A stretch of DNA of 20,926 nt from JBEIUL01 sp044356865. Lineage in GTDB: Bacteria; Planctomycetota; Phycisphaerae; Phycisphaerales; SM1A02. Positions 14,906-20,926 of the stretch are shown here, piece by piece (within the stretch, counting starts at the first letter, position 1; each line of letters begins with the position of its first letter). The DNA is taken from NCBI GenBank assembly GCA_044356865.1, contig JBIKVN010000025.1, forward strand, positions 1 to 20,926. The letters run 5' to 3'. The translations under genes were made by a program, and so were the position numbers. The notes below the pieces were generated by a model that saw only the letters and a list, made by a program, of their open reading frames with translations, had not been told where the DNA came from and ran no database searches.

Positions 14906-15864
14906 TGCGGGCGGCGATCACGATCGTCGTCGCGCTCGCGGCCGGGACGGATCCCAAACCTCTCTTCCGCGACGACACCCTGCCGTTTGACGGTTGGAAG
15001 CGCGAAGGCGCGGCCGCGACCTTCACGCTCGAGACCGGCGGCGGCGCGACGGTTCTCACCGGCCGCGGCGAGAACCTGCCCGCGAACTCGTTCCTGGTCA
15101 GCCCCCGTCCGCTCGGCGACTTCACGCTGGAGGTCGAGGTGCGGATCGAGCCCGGGACCAACTCGGGCATCCAGGTCCGCAGCCGCGTCGACGGCGGCCG
15201 CGTCCGCGGTCCGCAGGTCGAGATCGATCCATCGCCGCGGGCCTGGTCGGGCGGAATCTACGACGAGGGCGACCGCGGCTGGATGCAGCCGCTCGAAGGC
15301 CGCGAGGAGGCCCGCCGGGCGTTCACCGTCGGTGCGTGGAACCGCTACCGCATCGAGTGCGACGGCCCGCGGATCCGGACGTTCGTGAACGGCGTGGCCT
15401 GCGCCGACTGGCTCGACGCGAAGTCGATCGAGGGGGTCGTCGCGTTCCAGGTGCACTCCGGCCCGACGGCGACGGTCGCGTGGCGGAACCCGACGATCGT
15501 CGAACGCGGCCGCCACGCGTGGACGCCGCTCGCCGCCGGCGAGGACGCCCGCGTCGCGATCCCGCCCGATGCGGCCGGCGTGCGGATCGGGGCGGGACCG
15601 TGGACAGGCGTGGTCCTCGAACCCGAAACCGGCCCCGAACTGCGGCTCCGTGCCGACGGGCTCGAGGCCGGTGCCGAAGCGGCCCCGACCGGGGCCGGCG
15701 AGCTTCCCCTCGACCTCCTGTTCGCGGCCGACCGGATCGCCGTCCGCCGCGACGGGCGTGCCACGCTCGACCGGACCGCCCCGCCGCCGGTGCGACTGCG
15801 GATCGAACCACCGTCCGCGCGGCCCGCCGTCGAGGTCCTCCGACCGGTGCGACCGCCCGCCTGA
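14905..15864 (+). CDS. DUF1080 (3-keto-disaccharide hydrolase-like) protein
   Basis: 319 aa. A short hydrophobic N-terminus (RAAITIVVALAAGT) may be a weak signal peptide. Residues about 18-200 match the DUF1080 concanavalin-like beta-sandwich: LFRDDTLPFDGWKREG, GDFTLEVEVRIEPGTNSGIQVRS, GPQVEID, GGIYDEG, WNRYRIECDGPRIRTFVNG, and GVVAFQVHSG. Family members bind or cleave oxidised disaccharides. The C-terminal 120 residues (WTPLAAGEDARVAIPPDA onwards) contain Pro/Arg-rich beta-like sequence, not assigned. The ATG shares a base with the stop of the dockerin-repeat gene. Confidence 0.87.
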   Translation: MRAAITIVVALAAGTDPKPLFRDDTLPFDGWKREGAAATFTLETGGGATVLTGRGENLPANSFLVSPRPLGDFTLEVEVRIEPGTNSGIQVRSRVDGGRVRGPQVEIDPSPRAWSGGIYDEGDRGWMQPLEGREEARRAFTVGAWNRYRIECDGPRIRTFVNGVACADWLDAKSIEGVVAFQVHSGPTATVAWRNPTIVERGRHAWTPLAAGEDARVAIPPDAAGVRIGAGPWTGVVLEPETGPELRLRADGLEAGAEAAPTGAGELPLDLLFAADRIAVRRDGRATLDRTAPPPVRLRIEPPSARPAVEVLRPVRPPA

Positions 15865-15902
15865 ACGCCCTCCGACCTCCGGAAACGCCGGGCCGCCGGG
15901 TC

Positions 15903-15920
15903 TTTACACTTCCTTCACCC
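15903..15920 (+). promoter_or_regulatory. Candidate Pho box upstream of the phosphate regulator gene
   Basis: TTTACAC (15903-15909) and TTCACCC (15914-15920) are direct heptamers with an 11-bp period and 4-bp spacer TTCC. PhoB sites are built from such 7+4 direct repeats in Proteobacteria. It sits 100 nt before the regulator start, in the only sizeable gap (156 nt) upstream of the phosphate module. The base match to the E. coli consensus is partial. Confidence 0.35.
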
Positions 15921-16020
15921 CGTGCGCAAGGAACCTCCACGCCCGCCGCTTAGCGTCCCGACTCCCGAAAGCGGTCCCGGCCCGTCACGCCGGACCGTCC
16001 CCTCGGAAGGCAGGAGCGAC

Positions 16021-16737
16021 ATGAAGCGAGCCGACGTGCTGATCGTCGAGGACGAGCTGGAGATCGCCGAACTCATCCAGTTCCATGTCGAGCGTGAGGG
16101 ATTCGCCGCCCGGGTCATCCCGAGCGGCCGCCTCGCCCTCGACAGCATCCGGCGGCAGAAGCCCGACCTCGTGGTGCTCGACCTGATGCTGCCCGACCTC
16201 GGCGGGCTCGATGTCTGCCGCAAGCTCAAGCAGTCGGACGACACCCGCACGATCCCCATCATGATCGTGAGCGCGAAGGGCGAGGAGTCGGACATCGTGA
16301 GCGGCATCGAGCTCGGGGCCGACGACTACGTCACCAAGCCCTTCAGCCCGAAGGTGCTCATGGCCCGGCTCAAGAACATCCTCCGGCGTCGCGAGGAGGA
16401 GGCCCCCCCGAGCACCGACCCGCGGATCACGCTCGCCGACGGGCGGCTCCTCATCGATCCCGAACGGCACGTGGTGACCGTCGACGGCCAGGGCATCGAC
16501 CTCACGCTCACCGAATTCGGGATCCTGCGCTACCTCGCGGCCCGTCCCGGATTCGTGCGCACCCGCGACCAGATCATCGCCTCGGTCCACGGGAAGCACA
16601 CCGTCCTCTCGAGCCGGACCGTCGATGTCCACATGACCGCGCTGCGCCGCAAGCTCGGCGATCTCGGGGCGATGCTCGAGACGGTGCGCGGCGTCGGCTA
16701 CCGGTTCGGGACCGGCGGCGGGAGCGGCAACGGATGA
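16021..16737 (+). CDS. PhoB-like response regulator (OmpR family)
   Basis: DNA-binding response regulator, probably activating phosphate-starvation genes. 238 aa. Receiver domain 1-120 has acidic pocket Glu10-Asp11, phospho-acceptor Asp54 (VVLDLMLPD), Ser84 and Lys106 (VTKPF). The winged-helix domain (about 135-230) shows LTLTEFGILRYLAARPGFVRT, SSRTVDVHMTALRRKLG and VRGVGYRF. AGGAG lies 7 nt before the ATG. Its stop overlaps the kinase start by ATGA, and pst genes follow, which supports PhoB over other OmpR-family roles. Confidence 0.93.
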   Translation: MKRADVLIVEDELEIAELIQFHVEREGFAARVIPSGRLALDSIRRQKPDLVVLDLMLPDLGGLDVCRKLKQSDDTRTIPIMIVSAKGEESDIVSGIELGADDYVTKPFSPKVLMARLKNILRRREEEAPPSTDPRITLADGRLLIDPERHVVTVDGQGIDLTLTEFGILRYLAARPGFVRTRDQIIASVHGKHTVLSSRTVDVHMTALRRKLGDLGAMLETVRGVGYRFGTGGGSGNG

Positions 16738-18098
16738 ACCTGGTCGAGGGCGGCTGGTGGATGCTCGCTCTCGGCCTTCCGGCGGCCCTCCTGCTCGGCC
16801 GGAGCCTGGCCCTTCGCCGGATCCGCCGCGAGTCGCGGCAGCTTGCCGATTCGATCGATCGCCTCGGCGACGCGAGCTCGGGCTCCGGCCCGTTCACCGC
16901 CGTTTCCGATCCCCTGGCCCCGATCGCCGGCGCCGCCCTTCGCTCGGCCCGCCGCCTCGACGGCGAGCGGCGCGAGACCCTCACCCGCATCGGGCAGCTC
17001 GAGGCGATCTTCCGCTCGAGCGACCGCGGCCTGCTCGCCCTCGACCGGCAGCACCGCATCCTCGAGCTGAATCCCGCCGCCGAGTCGATCCTCGGCGTCT
17101 CGGCCGGGACCGCCCGCGGGCGACTCCTCGAGGAGGTCGCACGCCAGCCGGAGCTGAACTCCTTCCTCGTGCGGGCCCTCGCCGCCGACGCCGAGTCGAA
17201 TGGCGAGGCCGCGTTCGCGGCTCGATCCGGCGGCCCGCCGGCGACGGTGCGCCTGCTCGCCCGGCCGCTCCGCGACCGCGACGGGCGCGGGGTGGGCCTG
17301 CTCGTCTCGCTCGAGGACATCACGCGGCTCAAGCGGCTCGAGGATCTCCGCACCGATTTCGTGGCCAACGTCAGCCATGAGCTGCGCACGCCGATCACCA
17401 CGATCAAGGGCTATGTCGAGACGCTGCTCGAGGTCGAGGACGGCGACCCGGCCACCGGCCGGCGCTTCCTCGAGACCATCCGGCGGAACACCGCGCGGCT
17501 GGCGAACCTCGTCGAGGACCTCCTCCGTCTCGCCTCGCTCGACGCCACCGAGTCCGGCCCGGGAGAAGACCCGCGAGGTCCGCTGGAGTTCGAACCGGTC
17601 CCGGTCGACGAGCTGGTCGCCGCCGTCCTCGAACAGGTCGGACCGGTCGCCGAGGCCCGCCGGGTCGAACTCCGCACCGATCTCGCCCCCGACCTCCACG
17701 CCCGCGTGAATCGCGTGCTGGCCGAGCAGGCCCTCTTCAACCTCGTGAGCAACGCAATCCGCTACGGCGGCGAGGGCAAGCCGGTCGACATCACGGCCCA
17801 TCGCGAGGGCGAGCAGGTGACGCTCGCGGTCCGCGACCGCGGCCCCGGCATCGCCCCCAAGCACCTGCCCCGGATCTTCGAACGCTTCTACCGGGTCGAC
17901 AAGGCCCGGGCCCGCTCGGACGGCGGCACCGGGCTCGGTCTTGCGATCGTCAAGCACATCGCCGCGGTCCACGGCGGCGGCGTCGAGGCCTCGTCGACGC
18001 TCGGGGCCGGAAGCGAGTTCCGGATCCGCTTCCCGGCGGCCCCGCCTCGCGACGCCGTCCCGGCACGGGAACCGAACGCGGGATTAGCGCTTTCTTGA
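16734..18098 (+). CDS. PhoR-like sensor histidine kinase
   Basis: Membrane-anchored kinase partner of the preceding regulator. 454 aa. One N-terminal hydrophobic segment (about 7-27, GWWMLALGLPAALLLGRSLAL) with no periplasmic domain, as in PhoR, which senses through the Pst complex rather than by binding phosphate. A PAS-like domain covers about 85-195 (SSDRGLLALDRQHRILELNPAAESILG). HisKA has NVSHELRTP with His215. The ATPase domain shows the N-box NLVSNAIRYGGEG, DRGPGIA, FERFYRVD and GGTGLGLAIVKHI. ATGA overlap with the regulator gene; 69 nt separate it from pstS. Confidence 0.92.
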   Translation: MNLVEGGWWMLALGLPAALLLGRSLALRRIRRESRQLADSIDRLGDASSGSGPFTAVSDPLAPIAGAALRSARRLDGERRETLTRIGQLEAIFRSSDRGLLALDRQHRILELNPAAESILGVSAGTARGRLLEEVARQPELNSFLVRALAADAESNGEAAFAARSGGPPATVRLLARPLRDRDGRGVGLLVSLEDITRLKRLEDLRTDFVANVSHELRTPITTIKGYVETLLEVEDGDPATGRRFLETIRRNTARLANLVEDLLRLASLDATESGPGEDPRGPLEFEPVPVDELVAAVLEQVGPVAEARRVELRTDLAPDLHARVNRVLAEQALFNLVSNAIRYGGEGKPVDITAHREGEQVTLAVRDRGPGIAPKHLPRIFERFYRVDKARARSDGGTGLGLAIVKHIAAVHGGGVEASSTLGAGSEFRIRFPAAPPRDAVPAREPNAGLALS

Positions 18099-18113
18099 CG
18101 GTTCATGTTCATG
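18092..18113 (+). promoter_or_regulatory. Repeated TTC(T/A)TG hexamers upstream of pstS
   Basis: TTCTTG (18092), TTCATG (18102) and TTCATG (18108) cluster just after and over the kinase stop codon, 55-76 nt before the pstS start. They may form an activator site for pstS. TTGACG (18095) could be a -35, but no -10 follows at the normal spacing. Confidence 0.28.
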
Positions 18114-18167
18114 ATCCCGGCCCCCTGAGGCCCTTTGATGTCCGGAACCCCATCCTGGAGGACGCCC

Positions 18168-19172
18168 ATGACCCGCCCGAACGCCATCGCCCGCCGCCTC
18201 GCCGTCATCCTGCCCCTCGCCCTCGCCGGCATCGCCCCCGGCCAGGAGTCCCCTGACCCCAAGACCCTCAAGGGCGCGATCCGCATCGATGGCTCGTCGA
18301 CGGTCTACCCGATCACCGAGGCGATCGCCGAGGAGTTCCGCGAGTTCGCCCCCAAGGTCCGCGTCACCGTCGGGCTCTCGGGCACCGGCGGCGGCTTCAA
18401 GCGGTTCTCCGCGGGCGAGATCGACATCTCCGACGCGTCGCGGGCGATCAAGAAGAGCGAGGTCGAGGCCGCCGCGAAGGGCAAGGTCGAGTTCATCGAG
18501 CTGCCGGTCGCCTTCGACGGGCTCACCCTGGTCGTGAACCCGAAGAACACCTGGGCGAAGTCGATGACCCTCGACGAGATCAAGAGGATCTATCTCGCCT
18601 CGGGCGGCGCGAAGACCTGGAAGGAGGTCAACCCGGCCTGGCCCGACCGGCCCATCAAGGTCTATTCGCCGGGCACTGATTCCGGGACCTTCGACTACTT
18701 CAAGGAAGTCATCGCGGGCAAGGAAGGCAAGATCCGCTCGGACATGAGCGTCTCCGAGGACGACAACACCCTCGTGACCGGCGTGGCCGGCGACGAGAAC
18801 GCGATCGGCTTCTTCGGCGTCGCGTACTACGAGGAGAACAAGGACAAGCTGAAGTCGGTCGCGATCGACGGCGGCAAGGGCCCGGTCTCGGCGACCGCGG
18901 AAACGATCGAGAACGGCACCTACGCCCCGTTCAGCCGGCCGCTCTTCATCTACGTGAGCAAGGCGTCGGCCGCGAAGCCCGAGGTCAAGGCGTTCGTCGA
19001 GTTCTTCCTCGCCGAGGCCCCGGAGATCGTCGGCGAGGTCGGCTACGTGAAGCTGCCCGGTTCGGTCTACGAGCGGGCCCGGCGCAACTTCGCGGCCTTG
19101 CGGACCGGCACCCAATTCAGCGACGGCAAGGGCGAGGCGATCGCGGGCGCGGTGACCGATGTCTACCAGTGA
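18168..19172 (+). CDS. pstS: Phosphate ABC transporter substrate-binding protein PstS
   Basis: Periplasmic high-affinity phosphate receptor for the PstCAB importer. 334 aa. Signal peptide 1-26 (LAVILPLALAGIAPGQ) without a lipobox Cys, so it is probably soluble. Phosphate-contact segments are DGSSTVYP (41-48), SGTGGGFKRF (71-80), DISDASR (86-92) and YSPGTDSGTFDYF (166-178). The frame extends to a TTG at 18135, but the ATG at 18168 has GGAGG 7 nt upstream and starts the signal peptide, so it is chosen. Confidence 0.95.
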   Translation: MTRPNAIARRLAVILPLALAGIAPGQESPDPKTLKGAIRIDGSSTVYPITEAIAEEFREFAPKVRVTVGLSGTGGGFKRFSAGEIDISDASRAIKKSEVEAAAKGKVEFIELPVAFDGLTLVVNPKNTWAKSMTLDEIKRIYLASGGAKTWKEVNPAWPDRPIKVYSPGTDSGTFDYFKEVIAGKEGKIRSDMSVSEDDNTLVTGVAGDENAIGFFGVAYYEENKDKLKSVAIDGGKGPVSATAETIENGTYAPFSRPLFIYVSKASAAKPEVKAFVEFFLAEAPEIVGEVGYVKLPGSVYERARRNFAALRTGTQFSDGKGEAIAGAVTDVYQ

Positions 19173-19252
19173 GTTCCCGGACGCGAAGGCCCGTCGAGGC
19201 CTCGCGAAAGCCTGACAATCGGGCCCTTCCCGGCCGGTAGCATGCGACTCCT

Positions 19253-19280
19253 TCGGGGGCGGGCCCTCGCCCGCCCCCGA
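19253..19280 (+). promoter_or_regulatory. Perfect 12-bp hairpin between pstS and pstC
   Basis: TCGGGGGCGGGC (19253-19264) and GCCCGCCCCCGA (19269-19280) pair perfectly around CCTC. No T-run follows, so full termination is unlikely. It could protect the 3' end of the pstS message or attenuate transcription into pstC, giving more PstS than permease. A TAGCAT hexamer at 19238-19243 just before it could be an internal -10. Confidence 0.55.
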
Positions 19281-19300
19281 TCCCGTTCCACGCCCCCGCA

Positions 19301-20302
19301 TTGCCCCCGTTGGACCCCTCCCCGACCAATCCCCCGCCGGCCGGATCCTCGACCGTCTCGGCGGCCGAGCGGGCGATCGCGGCGGCCCGCAAGGGCCGGC
19401 CCCGCTCGGTCGCGGCCCGCACCGCCGGCGAGAGCCTCGTGAAGACCGGCCTCTTCGCGTGCGCCCTCTTCTCGATTTTCATCACCACCGCGATCGTGGT
19501 GGTGCTCGTGCGGCAGACCATCTCGTTCTTCGGGATGCCCGAGGTGTCGCTGAGCGACTTCCTCTTCGGCACCACCTGGTCGCCGCTCCTCGGCGAGGAG
19601 AAGCACTTCGGCATCTGGCCGCTCATCAACGGGACGCTGCTCGTGAGCGTCATCGCGGCGGCGTTCGCCCTGCCGGTCGGGCTGGTCGCGGCGATCTACC
19701 TCGCCGAGTACGCCCCGCCCCGGGTGCGGGCGACGATCAAGCCCACGCTCGAGGTCCTCGCCGGCGTGCCGACGGTGGTCTTCGGCTTCTTCGCGATCAA
19801 CTTCATCACGCCGGGGCTCCAGCTCTTCAGCGGGAAGTTCGGCTTCTACAACGCGACCGGCGCCGGCCTCGCGGTCGGGATGATGATCCTGCCGATCGTC
19901 TGCTCGCTGTCGGAAGACGCCCTGCGGGCCGTGCCGCGGTCGCTGCGGGACGGGGCGTACGCCCTCGGCAGCACCAAGTTCGACGTCTCGGTGCGGGTGG
20001 TGGTGCCGGCGGCGCTCTCCGGCATCATCGCGGCGTTTCTCCTCGCGATCACCCGGGCGATCGGCGAGACGATGATCGTGGCCCTCGCCGCGGGCGGGCT
20101 GGCGAACCTCACCATCGCCCCGTGGGCCGAGACCCAGACCATGACCGCGTACATGGTGCAGATCTTCCTCGGCGACGCCCCCGCCGACGGGGTCGAGTAC
20201 AAGTCGAGCTACGCGGTCGCGTTCGTGCTCTTCCTCATGACGCTCGGCCTGACCATGGCCGGCAACGCGGTCCTCCGCCGCTTCCGCGAGGAGTACGAAT
20301 GA
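19301..20302 (+). CDS. pstC: Phosphate ABC transporter permease PstC
   Basis: Inner-membrane permease subunit of the phosphate importer. 333 aa from a TTG start at 19301; TTG 19310 or GTG 19439 are alternatives, and no Shine-Dalgarno is clear. An in-frame TAG at 19238 excludes longer versions. A Pro/Arg-rich cytoplasmic leader (1-45) precedes six predicted membrane segments (LFACALFSIFITTAIVVVLV, LLVSVIAAAFALPVGLVAAI, VPTVVFGFFAINFI, GLAVGMMILPIVCSL, ALSGIIAAFLLAI, YAVAFVLFLMTLGLTMAG). The ATPase-contact (EAA-type) loop is the YALGSTKFDVSVRVVVPAAL segment. Stop overlaps pstA by ATGA. Confidence 0.93.
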   Translation: MPPLDPSPTNPPPAGSSTVSAAERAIAAARKGRPRSVAARTAGESLVKTGLFACALFSIFITTAIVVVLVRQTISFFGMPEVSLSDFLFGTTWSPLLGEEKHFGIWPLINGTLLVSVIAAAFALPVGLVAAIYLAEYAPPRVRATIKPTLEVLAGVPTVVFGFFAINFITPGLQLFSGKFGFYNATGAGLAVGMMILPIVCSLSEDALRAVPRSLRDGAYALGSTKFDVSVRVVVPAALSGIIAAFLLAITRAIGETMIVALAAGGLANLTIAPWAETQTMTAYMVQIFLGDAPADGVEYKSSYAVAFVLFLMTLGLTMAGNAVLRRFREEYE

Positions 20303-20926
20303 CCGCGATTCCCGCCGGGATCGAGATCCCCCGCGAGCGGCGGGCGTGGACCGCGCGGCTCTTCCTCGCGACCTGCCTCCTCGCGACGACGCTCGCGGTG
20401 GCGCTGCTCGGCGTCCTGCTCGCCTCGATCGCCGTGAAAGGCCTGCCGTGGATCGTCGACGCCGGGGCGTTCCGGGCCTCGTTCGCCGAGGGCGGGAACG
20501 GCCTCGCCGGCTGGCGGGACTGGATCCGGACCGGGTTCTTCACCGAGTACGCCTCGCGACGGCCGCTCAAGGCCGGCATCAAGGCCCCGCTCTGGGGCTC
20601 GGTCTGGGTCACCGGGATCTGCGCCCTCCTGGCCCTGCCGGTCGGCGTCGCGACCGCGATCTACCTCGAGGAGTTCGCGGGCCGCACGCGGCTCACGAGG
20701 CTCATCCAGACCAACATCCGCAACCTCGCGGGCGTGCCGTCGATCGTCTACGGCATCATCGGACTCACCGCCTTCGCCCGCATGTTCGGGGTCCTCGGCA
20801 CCGGCGAGGAGGAGACGATCGCGCTCGGGAATCCCGAGGGCTGGTTCTTCCTGAAGCTGCCGTTCGGCCAGTCGGTGCTCGCCGGCGGGCTGACGCTGAT
20901 GCTCGTGATCCTGCCGATCGTGATCA
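20299..20926 (+). CDS. pstA: Phosphate ABC transporter permease PstA (partial, 3' end off the right edge)
   Basis: Second permease subunit; 209 codons visible. An N-terminal membrane segment (ARLFLATCLLATTLAVALLGVLLASIAV, in two parts) is followed by a periplasmic insert of about 60 residues, then GSVWVTGICALLALPVGVAT, AIYLEEFAG, and the PstA signature NIRNLAGVPSIVYGIIGL. The ATG is set by the ATGA overlap with pstC. The pstB ATPase and phoU are expected beyond the edge. Confidence 0.92.
   Translation, partial: MTAIPAGIEIPRERRAWTARLFLATCLLATTLAVALLGVLLASIAVKGLPWIVDAGAFRASFAEGGNGLAGWRDWIRTGFFTEYASRRPLKAGIKAPLWGSVWVTGICALLALPVGVATAIYLEEFAGRTRLTRLIQTNIRNLAGVPSIVYGIIGLTAFARMFGVLGTGEEETIALGNPEGWFFLKLPFGQSVLAGGLTLMLVILPIVI

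Overview
The window looks like chromosome of a GC-rich planctomycete, most likely a Phycisphaerae-type lineage (inference). The pointers are third-position G/C bias, a secreted protein ending in two dockerin/EF-hand-like repeats, a Cys-type sulfatase together with a formylglycine-generating enzyme, a DUF1080 protein, and a GlmU-like enzyme reduced to its uridylyltransferase half. Nothing resembles a prophage, plasmid, CRISPR array or transposase gene.

Layout. (1) 1-2844, minus strand: a metal-efflux-type operon with a secreted His-repeat protein, a TolC-family outer-membrane lipoprotein and the start of a membrane-fusion lipoprotein that runs off the left edge. (2) 3030-6459, minus strand: ychF, aat, an 80-residue unknown protein and an aldehyde dehydrogenase. 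The last three are tightly packed (1-nt overlap, then a 2-to-4-nt gap). (3) 6507-8279, plus strand: a sulfatase gene split by a 162-bp palindromic insertion with 23-bp terminal inverted repeats and no coding capacity (MITE-like). (4) 8610-12972, plus strand: tRNA-Gln(TTG), then the conserved block glmU-type gene, prs, rplY/ctc, pth, rpsF (ATGA overlaps at glmU/prs and pth/rpsF), a strong terminator, and ssb. (5) 12998-14116, minus strand: an FGE-type enzyme with both catalytic cysteines. (6) 14180-15864, plus strand: a secreted dockerin-repeat protein overlapping a DUF1080 gene. (7) 16021 to the right edge, plus strand: a complete phosphate-starvation module with a PhoB-like regulator, PhoR-like kinase, PstS, PstC and the first part of PstA.

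How they work together. Regulator and kinase overlap by ATGA and lie directly upstream of pstS-pstC-pstA, so sensing and uptake of phosphate are physically linked. A TTTACAC/TTCACCC direct repeat with 11-bp period upstream of the regulator has Pho-box geometry. The FGE would install the formylglycine that Cys-type sulfatases need; the local sulfatase is one such substrate type but is interrupted.

The most notable item is the inserted element. Its ends are near-perfect inverted repeats, a perfect 8-bp stem sits exactly at its midpoint, removing it with a short duplication restores the sulfatase frame exactly, and it brings in-frame stops. Other points are possible leaderless promoters (-10-like box 6-7 nt before the start codon at three genes), the four-copy 15-bp His-coding minisatellite, and a 12-bp perfect hairpin between pstS and pstC.
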